Assembly (NCBI GenBank): GCA_021783235.1
Contig: JAJXUD010000025.1
Coordinates: forward strand, 1-58,097
Source: Myxococcales bacterium
Lineage (GTDB): Bacteria > Myxococcota > Myxococcia > Myxococcales > JAKAPL01
DNA: 58,097 nucleotides
Direction: 5' to 3'
Positions 26,781-35,922 of the stretch are shown here, piece after piece; the first letter of the stretch is position 1, and each line of letters begins with the position of its first letter. A program made the position numbers and the translations under genes. A model generated the notes under the pieces. It did not search any database and was not told the origin of the DNA. It worked only from the letters and a program-made list of their open reading frames with translations.

Positions 26781-27794
26781 TTAGGGTGCTCGCTCGCCTG
26801 GGGCAACCGGCCGGCCCGCGCGGGTCTCCTGGACGAGCCGCCTGACGTCGTCGAAGAGGTCCGCGGGGACCTCGCGGCCGCGGATCACGGGCCAGGTCCG
26901 CTCGGCGGCGATCCGCCAGGCCGCCGGATCGGCCGGCGCGTCGACGACGAGCCCCTGCCGCTTCATCTCGGCGATCGCCTGCTGATTCATCCGCTCCGCC
27001 TCGGCGGAGAGCTCCTGGCCCGTCGCTTCGCCGATGGCGAGGAGCTTCGTCCGGATCGCCGGTGGGATGCGTTCCCAGGTCCGGGACCGAACCACCGTGG
27101 CGGCGCTCAGGAGGCTCCAGTCGAAGTCGAGCATGTGGCGAGTGCGCTCGAACGTCCGAGAGACGAGGGCGAAGAGGGGCGGCTCGCAGAGAACGTCGAT
27201 CATGCCGGTGGCAAGCGACGGTGTGATGTCCGTGGCGCTCAGGACCACCGGCCGAAAGCCGGCGGCCTCCCAGCCGACGACGCTCCCGGGATCTCCTTCC
27301 CAGGAGTAGAGCTTCGCGTCCCTGGCGTCCGCCGGCTGTCGGAGCGGATTCACCGAAAAGAAGCGGGCGGTGCCGACCGTCGCCCAGCCGACGACGACGA
27401 AGCCGCGGGCCGCGAGCGCCCGCTCGAGCCGGCCGCGGATCCTCGGGAGCACGCTGTCGAGCTCGGCGGAGGTCGCGATGAGGCCTGGGACGTCGAGCAC
27501 CGCGGGCTCGGGCGTGATGTCGTGCATGCCGACGGTGGTCAGCGACGCGGCCTGCAGCTCGCCGATGCCGATCTTTCGGATCATGTCGCCTTCGCCGCCC
27601 GCGACGCCCCCAGGGTAGATCCGAAGCTCCACGGTGCCGCCGGAGGCCTCGCGCCATTTCTGGGCCATCTCTTCGAGGACTTGGTGGTAGGGCGACCCGC
27701 GCGGCGCGAGGGTGGCGAGCTTGACGACGATGCGGCCTGAAGGGGCGGCGACCCCGAATGAGAACGCCAGGGCGAGGATGGGCGAGAGCGTCAT
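26781..27794 (-). CDS. TRAP-transporter-type periplasmic binding protein (DctP family), orphan
   Basis: 337 residues. A signal peptide is followed by the DctP pattern KLATLAPRGSPYHQVLEEMAQKW, YPGGVAGGEGDMIRKI and a GFVVVGWATVGTARFFS strand. The usual Lys-Ile-Arg-Val ligand-binding segment reads AKLYSWEGD here, so the carboxylate-binding Arg may be absent. The ATG at 27794 is preceded by AGAGGA. The gene ends 15 bases before senA on the same strand, so it should be in the same operon. No DctQ/DctM membrane subunits or TatT partner are nearby. Its ligand is unknown. Confidence 0.82.
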   Translation of the reverse strand: MTLSPILALAFSFGVAAPSGRIVVKLATLAPRGSPYHQVLEEMAQKWREASGGTVELRIYPGGVAGGEGDMIRKIGIGELQAASLTTVGMHDITPEPAVLDVPGLIATSAELDSVLPRIRGRLERALAARGFVVVGWATVGTARFFSVNPLRQPADARDAKLYSWEGDPGSVVGWEAAGFRPVVLSATDITPSLATGMIDVLCEPPLFALVSRTFERTRHMLDFDWSLLSAATVVRSRTWERIPPAIRTKLLAIGEATGQELSAEAERMNQQAIAEMKRQGLVVDAPADPAAWRIAAERTWPVIRGREVPADLFDDVRRLVQETRAGRPVAPGERAP

Positions 27795-27938
27795 GTGGGT
27801 CCTCTTGCCCCTCAGTGTATTGAGCGCGCCGCGGAGCGGAAGTGCGCCTGGCCGGAGGGCGAGATCCCCCGGGGGTCTCGGATCGCCGAGGGAGCGATCG
27901 GTGGCCGACCAGGGAGGCAAGCCGTTCCAGGCGCGGGA

Positions 27939-27968
27939 TTGTCAGGGTCGCTCGTTTGAGCGTAGATC
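27939..27968 (+). promoter_or_regulatory. Promoter of the glucan-degradation operon
   Basis: TTGTCA (27939-27944), 18-base spacer, TAGATC (27963-27968), then 8 bases to the ATG at 27977. The interval 27795-27976 separates this operon from the divergent dctP gene. No operator-like palindrome was noticed. Confidence 0.55.
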
Positions 27969-27976
27969 GACCTCCC

Positions 27977-30568
27977 ATGGTGCGGCGGCTCGAGGCTCTC
28001 GTCCTCCTCAGCGGTTTCGTCCTCGGCTGCTCGCCGCAGGGCTACACGCACCTCTACGCCACGCAGGACTTCGCCCCGAGCTACACGGCCGCGGACGTCG
28101 CGGCGCTGAACCACCTCGGGGCCACCCAAGTGGACCAGGGGGTCAACTTCTCCGTCTATTCGGAGAACGCGACGAAGCTGCAGCTCCTGCTCTTCGACGA
28201 TCCCGAGTCGCAGTTGCCGTCGCGGCAGTTCGACCTGAAGCCGCAGGGGAACGTCTGGAACGTCTTCGTCTCAGGGGTGGGCCTGAACCAGCCTTACGGC
28301 TACGTCGCCTGGGGGCCCAACTGGCCGTACGATCCGAGCTGGCAGCCGGGCACCATCGCCGGCTTCCAGGCGGACGTCGACTCCTCGGGCAACCGGTTCG
28401 ACCCCAACAAGCTGCTGCTCGACCCCTACGCCCGCATGATGCACCGCGACTTCGACTGGGCCGAGGGGAGCGCGGCGAGCGGACCGGATCGGGCGACCTC
28501 GACTTTCCAGGCGGCGGGCAAGGCGCTGACGATTCAGAGCCAGTACCAGTGGAGCGACCACGAGTCCCAGTGGCTCGTCTCGCGCCAGGACCCGAACATG
28601 GCGGGCCACCGCTGGCAGGACCAGATCGTCTACGAGGTTCACCCGAAGGGGTTCACCGCGAGCCCGGCCTCCGGGGTGCTCCATCCCGGGACCTTCCGCG
28701 GCGTGGGCGAGAACGCCGGCTACCTGGCGGATCTCGGGATCACCGCGGTCGAGTTCCTTCCCGCCATGGCGAAGTCGACGGACGGCGGCTACTGGGGCTA
28801 CGACACGATCGGCTTCTTCTTCCCGGAGCTCACCTATGCGTCCGTCTGCGACCCGCAGACCGGCGCCTGCCAGGCCGATCACCCGGCCGGCGCCATCGAC
28901 GAGTTCAAGTGGATGGTCGACCAGCTCCACCAGTACGGCATCGAGGTCTTTCTCGATGTCGTCTACAACCACACGGGCGAGGGCGGGCTCTGGCGGCAGG
29001 AGGTGCAGCAGGACGACGTGCCTCCGCTGCCCGACGGCGCGCCGAACCTTCTCTACTTCGACCCGAAGGAGGTCGCGAGCATCCTCGAGTTCCGAGGGTT
29101 CGACAACGCGGCCTACTACGCCCTGAGCCCCGACAACCAGACCTACTGGGACAACTCGGGCGTCGGCCAGGACACCCGCGTGAACCACACGCCCATCACC
29201 CGGCTCATCGTCGACTCGCTCCACTACTGGGTCACCGAGATGCACGTCGACGGCTTCCGGTTCGACGAGGGCGCCTGCCTGGGCGAGCCGGACATGAACT
29301 ACAACGCGTGGGACCCGACCCACAGCGTGCTTCAGCAGATCGCCGACGACCCGCTCTTCCACCAGCAGAACATCCGAATCGTGGCCGAGCCTTGGTCTGC
29401 GGGCGGGCCGGGCGACCAGCAGGCTCACTTCCCGTCGTCGTCGACGCTGCCGGGCTACGGCTGGGGGGAGTGGAACGGCTCCTTCCGCGACTGGTGGCGG
29501 CAGTTCATCAACGAGGATGGGACCTCGGACGCGAGCCAGTCGGGGACCTGCCCGAACGTCCCCCTGGTCTGCGGCAACGGCGGGAGCTGCGCCCAGCTCG
29601 ACGCGAACGACTGGGCGTGCAAGTGGCCCTACTGGTCGCTCGGCAGCACGACCTGGACGACGGTCACGCCTCAGAACGGCGCGAACGCGGGCTTCTTCCT
29701 CTATGGTTCGCAGGACTTCTTCCAGCCGAACGGCCGGAAGCCGTACCACTCGTACGACTTCGTGACGATCCACGACGGCTTCACGATGTACGACCTCCTC
29801 TCCTTCGACCAGCAGGTGAACGGCTGCGGGCCGATCAACCCGGGCTGCTGCCAGCAGCCGGCCAACACCGCGCTCTGCGATCACAACAGCAACGACCCGT
29901 GGAGCGACGCGAGCAACAACTCGCGCAACTGGGGGCAGGCGAACGAGGACATCAAGCGTGAGCTGATACGCGACCTCTTCGTCGCGATGATGATCTCGCA
30001 CGGCACGCCGCTCCTCCTCGGCGGCGACGAGTGGATGCGCACCCAGTTCGGCAACAACAACGCCTACTCCACCCTGGCCGACAACCCCTACAACTGGTTC
30101 GACTGGGGCACCTGGCAGGCGGCCCCGGAGAAGAGCCGGATGCACGACTTCGTCCGGCAGCTCATCGCGCTGCGCAAGCGCTTCTCCTACGCGCTCGCGC
30201 CGCCGGACTACGGCGCCGGGGCGCAGATCTCCTGGGAGGACAGCACGGCCGGGCAGGAGCCGAACTGGGGAAGCCGCCACGTCGCGATCCACTACCCGCC
30301 GAGCGCGCTCGGGCCCGAGCTCGACATCCTCCTCAACCTCGAGCCGAGCCCAACGACCTTCACCCTGCCGGCGAGCGGGAGCTGGGTCCGGCTCGTCGAC
30401 ACGCAGACGACCTTCGACGAGCCCTCGTACTTCCAAGGCTCCGGTCTCGATCCGAACCAGAGCGAGAACGCCTCGGTCCAGAGCCCGGTGCCCGTGCCGG
30501 GCGGCTCGTACACGGCCCAGCCGAGAAGCATCGTCATCCTCGAGGGCGCGCCCGCGACCGCTCCGTGA
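27977..30568 (+). CDS. Secreted lipoprotein glycoside hydrolase GH13, debranching (isoamylase/GlgX) type
   Basis: 863 residues. The signal peptide ends at lipobox VLGC, so the enzyme is lipid-anchored. An N-terminal CBM48-like domain (about 45-200) precedes the GH13 barrel. Conserved regions: I DVVYNHTGEG, II GFRFDEG with nucleophile Asp430, III VAEPW with acid Glu471, and IV TIHDGFT with Asp600. The order and the LGGDEW segment are typical of glycogen/starch debranching enzymes, which cut alpha-1,6 links. Cytoplasmic GlgX is not lipidated, so this is an exported version. The first gene of three. It is preceded by a -35/-10 promoter, 8 bases from the ATG. Confidence 0.88.
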   Translation: MVRRLEALVLLSGFVLGCSPQGYTHLYATQDFAPSYTAADVAALNHLGATQVDQGVNFSVYSENATKLQLLLFDDPESQLPSRQFDLKPQGNVWNVFVSGVGLNQPYGYVAWGPNWPYDPSWQPGTIAGFQADVDSSGNRFDPNKLLLDPYARMMHRDFDWAEGSAASGPDRATSTFQAAGKALTIQSQYQWSDHESQWLVSRQDPNMAGHRWQDQIVYEVHPKGFTASPASGVLHPGTFRGVGENAGYLADLGITAVEFLPAMAKSTDGGYWGYDTIGFFFPELTYASVCDPQTGACQADHPAGAIDEFKWMVDQLHQYGIEVFLDVVYNHTGEGGLWRQEVQQDDVPPLPDGAPNLLYFDPKEVASILEFRGFDNAAYYALSPDNQTYWDNSGVGQDTRVNHTPITRLIVDSLHYWVTEMHVDGFRFDEGACLGEPDMNYNAWDPTHSVLQQIADDPLFHQQNIRIVAEPWSAGGPGDQQAHFPSSSTLPGYGWGEWNGSFRDWWRQFINEDGTSDASQSGTCPNVPLVCGNGGSCAQLDANDWACKWPYWSLGSTTWTTVTPQNGANAGFFLYGSQDFFQPNGRKPYHSYDFVTIHDGFTMYDLLSFDQQVNGCGPINPGCCQQPANTALCDHNSNDPWSDASNNSRNWGQANEDIKRELIRDLFVAMMISHGTPLLLGGDEWMRTQFGNNNAYSTLADNPYNWFDWGTWQAAPEKSRMHDFVRQLIALRKRFSYALAPPDYGAGAQISWEDSTAGQEPNWGSRHVAIHYPPSALGPELDILLNLEPSPTTFTLPASGSWVRLVDTQTTFDEPSYFQGSGLDPNQSENASVQSPVPVPGGSYTAQPRSIVILEGAPATAP

Positions 30569-30607
30569 TCGCCCCTCCAGCGGGCGACTTCGCATAGACT
30601 GCGCCCG

Positions 30608-32155
30608 ATGCTCGGGCGCCCGTCGAACACCCTCCCGCTGTGCAGCCTCTGCGCCTGCCTCCTCGCTCCGGGCGTCGCCCGAGCCGATCTCGCGGGATCC
30701 TACGACGAGCTCGGGCTGTCGAGCGGCCGCTTCAGCATCGGCGGTTACTGGCGTCTCCAGGCGCTCACGGATTTCCAGGGAGGCAACGGCCGGCTCGGCC
30801 TGTCGACTCTCAACGGCCGGCTCTTGAACGAGGGGCCGTACGGAATCCTCATGGGTCGGCTCATGCTCGTCGGCTCCGATCGGCCGTCCTCCACCGAGCC
30901 CTGGGCGGCGCTGACCCTGCGCGTCGAGGGCGACTCCTTCCTGGGCACCGACGCGGGGAACGGATCGCTCGCGAACTATGCCATCACGAACTTCGGCGTC
31001 GACGTCGGTAACCTGCTCCTCGAAAACGTCACCTGGCGACTCGGCATCATCTGGTACGAGCCTGGGGACATCGATCTCTACGACATGTTCCCAGACGACC
31101 TCTTCTACGGGGTCGCCGGGGCGTCGGCGTTCTACCGGACCGAAACCCTCGAGCTCCTCGTCGGCCTCGGCGACGCCGGTTGGGATCTGCACGGGGCGAA
31201 CTACGACACGGTGTTCACGGGGGGCGGCTGGCTCCGCCTCCACCTCGGCAAGCACTTCCAGATCGCGGGCGGCGGCCAGTTCGGCTACGAGCCGGACAGC
31301 CCGGGCAACCAGAACGGCCCCTACCAGACGCCCGGCGTGAGCTACATCGACTTCTATCGACATACCGCGGCGCAGAGCTACTTCCAGGGGCTCCCGAGCA
31401 CGATCCAGCCGAACCCGAGCCTCTTCCCGAACCCTCAGCCGCGCTCGTCGCAGAACTGGAAGCTCGTCGGCTACGCGGGCGTGAACGGCTTCGGGCCGCT
31501 GCAATGGGACAACTTCTTCATCCACTACCTCAAGCAGCCGCCCCAGACCTCCTACCAAGAGCTCTACGATGGCCAGACGTACAACGTGTACATCCACGAT
31601 CTTACCGATCAGGACTACGAACTCTTCATGGGGAACGAGGCGAACCTCACCCTCTGGCCGCGGCGGCTCGACCTCGCCATCGCCGGGATCTACGGGGTCG
31701 AGCGGAACTACGCCAACACGCAGGTGGCAGGCTACGACAACTACACCTTCATCTCTGGGGTCGCCCGCTTCCAGGCTTACCTGACGAAGACCATCCACCT
31801 TCTCTTCGAGACGAGCCTCGCGGAGGAGCACTCGCTCAACGGCAACCTCTTCCGGGATCACCAGGACTCGATCTTCCAGAACGACTACGGCGTCTCGGAT
31901 CCGCTGGGGCTCCAGTTCGGGGACAGCCCCTATCGCGACACATGGCAGGGCAAGTGGGGCGTCGTCTTCAACCCGAATGGCCGAGGGATCTACAATCGTC
32001 CCTCGCTCCGGTTCCTCTATGGTCTGCAATACTCGACGGCTCAGGATGCCTTCCAGAGCGGCTACGTGAACAACCTGAACCAGTACAACCAGTTCGTCGG
32101 CCCCGAGCAGCACTGGCACTCGGTGGCCGGCATCGAGACGGAGGGCTGGTTTTGA
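30608..32155 (+). CDS. Outer-membrane beta-barrel protein, probable carbohydrate porin
   Basis: 515 residues. A signal peptide (about 1-26, ending VARA) is followed by alternating aromatic/hydrophobic strands throughout. It ends with a Phe after SVAGIETEGW, the usual barrel-closing signal. No TonB box is visible. Position between two secreted alpha-glucan hydrolases suggests a passive channel for malto-oligosaccharides, similar in role to LamB; this is inferred from context. TAGACT lies 7 bases before the ATG, so an internal leaderless promoter is possible. The stop codon overlaps the next start (TTGA). Confidence 0.75.
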   Translation: MLGRPSNTLPLCSLCACLLAPGVARADLAGSYDELGLSSGRFSIGGYWRLQALTDFQGGNGRLGLSTLNGRLLNEGPYGILMGRLMLVGSDRPSSTEPWAALTLRVEGDSFLGTDAGNGSLANYAITNFGVDVGNLLLENVTWRLGIIWYEPGDIDLYDMFPDDLFYGVAGASAFYRTETLELLVGLGDAGWDLHGANYDTVFTGGGWLRLHLGKHFQIAGGGQFGYEPDSPGNQNGPYQTPGVSYIDFYRHTAAQSYFQGLPSTIQPNPSLFPNPQPRSSQNWKLVGYAGVNGFGPLQWDNFFIHYLKQPPQTSYQELYDGQTYNVYIHDLTDQDYELFMGNEANLTLWPRRLDLAIAGIYGVERNYANTQVAGYDNYTFISGVARFQAYLTKTIHLLFETSLAEEHSLNGNLFRDHQDSIFQNDYGVSDPLGLQFGDSPYRDTWQGKWGVVFNPNGRGIYNRPSLRFLYGLQYSTAQDAFQSGYVNNLNQYNQFVGPEQHWHSVAGIETEGWF

Positions 32156-34368
32156 GCGCGCGCGCCCGGCTCGTCTGCGGCGCGCTCGCTGCCGCCTGTG
32201 CGATCGGCTGCATCCATCGTGGCCCCATCGTCCGCCTCGACGCGAAGCTTCCCATCACGCTGGTCATCCTGCGGGACGCGAAGGGCAAGGTGATCGCCGA
32301 CCGGGTCCCTCGGGCCCTGCGGGAGGGCATCGAGGCCGAGCTCTCGCGTCGCAATCTCTCGCCCGAACGGCTGAACGTCGACGCGCTCGCGCCGCTGCTC
32401 GGAGCCCAGGACACGCGCAGCCGCGTCGAGCTCCTCGGCAAGGCGATCGGCCCCAGGCGCGAGTTCCTCCTCGTCGAGCTCTCGACGACCTACTTCGGGG
32501 AGATGGCGGGCGGCTGGAAGTGGAACACGGCGACGCGCCTCACCTTGGGCGAGGTGGGCGATCTGGCGGGCCAGACGCAGCGGACCTTCTCGGTCGCCTC
32601 GTTCCTCATCCAGGAGTACCAGGGCGAGCGCGAGGCGCTCGCGGACGCGGCCGACGACATCTCGGAGCGGGTAGGCCAGCTGCTCGACGAGCACTTCGCG
32701 GGACACCCGGGCACCACGAAGGCCGAGGCCCGCCGCGAGCCCCTCTCCCCCGATCCGCTTCCTCCCTGGGAGGCGCGGCCGCTCTACTTCGTGATGCTCG
32801 ACCGGTTCGCCCCAGGCGGCGGTCAGGCCACGGGCGCCGATCGAGCAGATCCGGCCGGCTGGCACGGCGGTTCGATCGCGACGCTCCGCCGCCACCTCGG
32901 CGATCTCGAGTCGCTCGGTGTGGGGGCCGTCTGGCTGTCGCCCGTCTCCCGCTGCCGCGAGGAGAAGCTCGGGAGCTGGGGGGCCTACCACTGCTACTGG
33001 GTCGAGGATCTTCGCACTTTCGAGCCGCGGCTCGGGAGCGAGGTGGAGCTGCGGGCCCTTCGTGACGAGCTGCACGCGCGTGGGATGCGGCTCGTGCTCG
33101 ACGTCGTCTTGAACCACGTCGCGCCCGATTCGCCGCTTCTGCGCGAGCACCCGGATTGGTTCCACCCGGATCTTCCGCTACGGGACTACGGCAACCCGAC
33201 CGAGGTGGAGCAGGGCTGGCTCGCCGGGCTGCCGGATCTCGCGCAAGAAAAGCCCGCGGTCGCGGCCTACCTCGTGCGCGCCGTCACCGACCTCGTGGAG
33301 CGCGTCCGGCCCGACGGCCTGCGGCTCGACGCGGTCAAGCACATCCCGCTCGCCTTCTGGTCGCGCTTCGACCGCGAGCTTCGGGCCCGCTTCCCCGGGT
33401 TGCTGCTCCTCGGCGAGGACCTCGAATACGACCCGGCCGCGCTGGCCGCGGCCGCTCGCGCGGGCGGCTTCGGCGCGCTCTTCGACTTTCCGCTGCAGGC
33501 CGCCCTCGTCGGGGCGATCTGTCGCGGCGAGCCGGTGGGGGCCGTCGCCGCGCGGCTGGGCCTCGACCGGCTCGAGCCGCCGCAGACCCGCTTCGTGACG
33601 CTGCTCGACAGCCACGACCTCCCCCGTCTCGCGACCGCCTGCGGTGGGGACGACCAGCGGATCGCCCTGGCGCTGGCGGCGCTCCTGTCCATGCGGGGGA
33701 TCCCGTCGCTCACCTACGGCACGGAGGCGGGGCTCGAAGGAGCCGTCGATCCCGCCAACCGGGGCGACCTCGTGTTCCCGGTCACCTCGCCCTTGCGGCT
33801 GCTCCTCGAGGGCTACGACCGGCTTCGGGCCACCCACCCGGCGCTCGCGGTGGGGCGGACGTACGTGCTCTCGGCCGACCGGGACTCCTTCCAGCTGCTC
33901 CGCGTCGCCTCGGGTCAGGTTGTCTGGGTCGAACTCGCGCGCGGCCCGGGGGAGGCGCTTCCTCCCGCGTCGGTGGGCGACTGGGGAGAACGCTGGGAGG
34001 CGCATGCGGGCTCCCTCGCGATCCGGGTGGCGGTTTCCGCTGCTGCGCGCGCGGGGCAGCGGCTGGCGCTCGGTCTCGCCACGAGCCCCCGCCCGGTCCG
34101 CTTCGAGGCGAAGGGGCTGCCGGCGCTCCGGACGGGCGACAGCGTCGCCGTCGCCGGCTCGGCACCCGAGCTGGGATCGTGGAGCCCGCTCCGGGCGGTC
34201 GGGATCGGCGCGGACGTGCCGCTGCCGGCGAGCTCGGCATACGAGCTCAAGCTGGTCGTCCGGCGAGCGGGGGGGAAGGTCGAGTGGCAGCCGGGGCCCA
34301 ACGACGTGGTCTACGTCGCCGCGGGCGCGGCGGCGACGACCATCTCGCTTCGCTGGTCGCCGGGATGA
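32152..34368 (+). CDS. Lipoprotein GH13 alpha-amylase with N-terminal unknown domain and C-terminal CBM20
   Basis: 738 residues from a TTG that overlaps the porin stop codon. The signal peptide ends at lipobox AIGC. Residues about 25-185 form a mixed alpha/beta domain I cannot assign. The GH13 barrel follows: region I VLDVVLNH, II GLRLDAVKH (nucleophile Asp393), III LGEDLEY (acid Glu422), IV LLDSHDLPR (Asp489). The last about 100 residues resemble a starch-binding CBM20 (AGSAPELGSWSPLRAV, then VEWQPGPND). It probably hydrolyses alpha-1,4 glucans at the envelope together with the debranching lipoprotein. The start is fixed by the overlap and by the signal peptide. Confidence 0.85.
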   Translation: MSARARLVCGALAAACAIGCIHRGPIVRLDAKLPITLVILRDAKGKVIADRVPRALREGIEAELSRRNLSPERLNVDALAPLLGAQDTRSRVELLGKAIGPRREFLLVELSTTYFGEMAGGWKWNTATRLTLGEVGDLAGQTQRTFSVASFLIQEYQGEREALADAADDISERVGQLLDEHFAGHPGTTKAEARREPLSPDPLPPWEARPLYFVMLDRFAPGGGQATGADRADPAGWHGGSIATLRRHLGDLESLGVGAVWLSPVSRCREEKLGSWGAYHCYWVEDLRTFEPRLGSEVELRALRDELHARGMRLVLDVVLNHVAPDSPLLREHPDWFHPDLPLRDYGNPTEVEQGWLAGLPDLAQEKPAVAAYLVRAVTDLVERVRPDGLRLDAVKHIPLAFWSRFDRELRARFPGLLLLGEDLEYDPAALAAAARAGGFGALFDFPLQAALVGAICRGEPVGAVAARLGLDRLEPPQTRFVTLLDSHDLPRLATACGGDDQRIALALAALLSMRGIPSLTYGTEAGLEGAVDPANRGDLVFPVTSPLRLLLEGYDRLRATHPALAVGRTYVLSADRDSFQLLRVASGQVVWVELARGPGEALPPASVGDWGERWEAHAGSLAIRVAVSAAARAGQRLALGLATSPRPVRFEAKGLPALRTGDSVAVAGSAPELGSWSPLRAVGIGADVPLPASSAYELKLVVRRAGGKVEWQPGPNDVVYVAAGAAATTISLRWSPG

Positions 34369-34378
34369 GCCCTCGCGG

Positions 34379-34987
34379 CTACTCGAGGATCTTCTTCGAG
34401 AGCATGCGGCCGTCCCTGCCGTCCACCTCGTAGACGATCGGGACGCCGGTCGCGAGTTCGAGGCCGACCACCTGCTCGGGGCTCAGCCCTTCGAGCTTCA
34501 TCGCGATCGAGCGATTCGAGTTGCCGTGCGCGACCACGAGGACGTTCTTGCCGAGCCGAAGGTCGCCGAAGATCGCCCGCTCGTAGAACGGCAGCGTCCG
34601 CTTGGAGGTCATCTCGAGGGACTCGCCGTTCGGCGGGGCGACGTCGTACGAGCGGCGCCAGAGCTTCACCTGCTGCTCTCCGTACCTCGCCGCGGTGTCC
34701 GCCTTGTTCAGCCCCTGGAGGTCGCCGTAGTGGCGCTCGTTCAGCGCCTGGTCGCGGATCACCGGCAGCTTCAGCCCCGCCGCCGCGAGAACGATGGCGA
34801 GGGTCTCCTGGGCGCGGCCCAGCGCGGATGTGTAGGCCACCTCGAAGCGGAAGCCGCGCAATCGTTCGCCCGCCCGCCGCGCCTCTTCGCGGCCCGAATC
34901 GGAGAGCGGAACGTCGACCCAGCCGGTGAAGCGGTTCTCGAGGTTCCAGATCGACTGGCCGTGGCGGACGAGGACGAGGGTGGGCAT
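34379..34987 (-). CDS. gpmA: 2,3-bisphosphoglycerate-dependent phosphoglycerate mutase
   Basis: 202 residues. The RHG phosphohistidine motif is LVRHGQSIWN (His9). LNERHYGDLQGLNK is the dPGM signature, and VVAHGNSNRS carries the second catalytic His. It interconverts 3- and 2-phosphoglycerate in glycolysis and gluconeogenesis. It is shorter than the roughly 250-residue E. coli enzyme, as in several other bacteria, lacking the tail. It is convergent with the amylase gene (10 bases apart). TAGCCT lies 6 bases before the ATG, so the transcript may be leaderless. Bases 34,988-35,164 hold no other gene. Confidence 0.93.
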   Translation of the reverse strand: MPTLVLVRHGQSIWNLENRFTGWVDVPLSDSGREEARRAGERLRGFRFEVAYTSALGRAQETLAIVLAAAGLKLPVIRDQALNERHYGDLQGLNKADTAARYGEQQVKLWRRSYDVAPPNGESLEMTSKRTLPFYERAIFGDLRLGKNVLVVAHGNSNRSIAMKLEGLSPEQVVGLELATGVPIVYEVDGRDGRMLSKKILE

Positions 34988-35164
34988 GCGCGGAGGCTAT
35001 TCCAGGAGACCTTCGGGGACCAGTCCGTCGTGGGCGGCGACCGGCGTCCGTGGACCGCGGGCCGAGCGGGTGCGCGCTCGAACCGGGCGAAGCTGGACTT
35101 CCCCGGGGGGCACCGAGGCGATCCGAGCGGGCGGCGGAGAGGGCGAAACGCTCGCTTTGGGCGG

Positions 35165-35785
35165 CTAGCGGACGCGGAGGCGGGTGCGGCGCAGATCGCG
35201 GATGGTGTCGAGGAGCGTCTGGACCTTGACCGGCTTCACAAGGCAGGCGACCGCGCCCATCTCCTTGCACTTCACGGCCGTCGCTTCGTCCGCTTCGCCC
35301 GTCACCACCACCACCTGAATGTTCCGCGTGGCGGCATTGTCTCGGAGCCGCTCGAGCAGATCGTAACCGTTCAGCCCGGGCATCCGCAGGTCGAGGATCA
35401 GCACGTCTGGCCGGATCTCGCCGACGAGGAGGAGGGCGTCGATGCCGTTCTCCACGGTCCGCAGCGAGACCTCGTCGTCGAACGGCTTGAATGCACGAGC
35501 GAGCGCCGACAGAAAGCGGGGATCGTCGTCGACCACGAGGACCTGGCTGATCGCGAGGCCCCGCAACTCCTCCGGCACGGGCATCCCGTGGTGGCGTGCG
35601 AAGCGAACGACCTCGTCGGCTGCGACGCGGCGGTGGCCACCCGGGGTACGGAAAGCATAGATCAGCCCGTCATTGATCCACTTCACCACGGAGGACGGGT
35701 TCACCTGGAGCAGATCGCCAACCTGGTGAGAGGTGAAATACTTCGGGGTCGGCCTGGGGGTGGCCACCTGGGTGTCGGGGGACAT
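35165..35785 (-). CDS. Excisionase/MerR-type helix-turn-helix fused to a response-regulator receiver domain
   Basis: 206 residues. An N-terminal winged helix-turn-helix (about 15-65) has YFTSHQVGDLLQVNPSSVVKWI and FRTPGGHRR, the MerR/excisionase recognition pattern. A receiver domain (about 82-200) follows, with acidic pocket VVDDDPR, phosphoacceptor Asp in VLILDLRMPG, and Lys in CLVKPVKV. The DNA-binding domain precedes the receiver, the reverse of most response regulators. The ATG at 35785 is chosen over an upstream TTG because AAGGA precedes it at good spacing. No kinase gene adjoins, and its partner is unknown. Confidence 0.88.
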   Translation of the reverse strand: MSPDTQVATPRPTPKYFTSHQVGDLLQVNPSSVVKWINDGLIYAFRTPGGHRRVAADEVVRFARHHGMPVPEELRGLAISQVLVVDDDPRFLSALARAFKPFDDEVSLRTVENGIDALLLVGEIRPDVLILDLRMPGLNGYDLLERLRDNAATRNIQVVVVTGEADEATAVKCKEMGAVACLVKPVKVQTLLDTIRDLRRTRLRVR

Positions 35786-35922
35786 CGCCGTTCCTTTCGA
35801 GAGCTTGCTCAAATCATATCTCCGTCGCGTCCCATAGCACCTGCGTCTGGAGCTCGTCTAGCCCCGGACGGCGCGCCCGGCGCCGCACCCCTACCCGCGC
35901 GCCGGAGTGGTAAGACGGCGGG

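Noticed and set aside
28271-32119. A 1282-codon open frame on the minus strand
   Set aside because: It is antisense to the GH13 lipoprotein and porin, whose catalytic and signal motifs are clear. The frame is a by-product of high GC.
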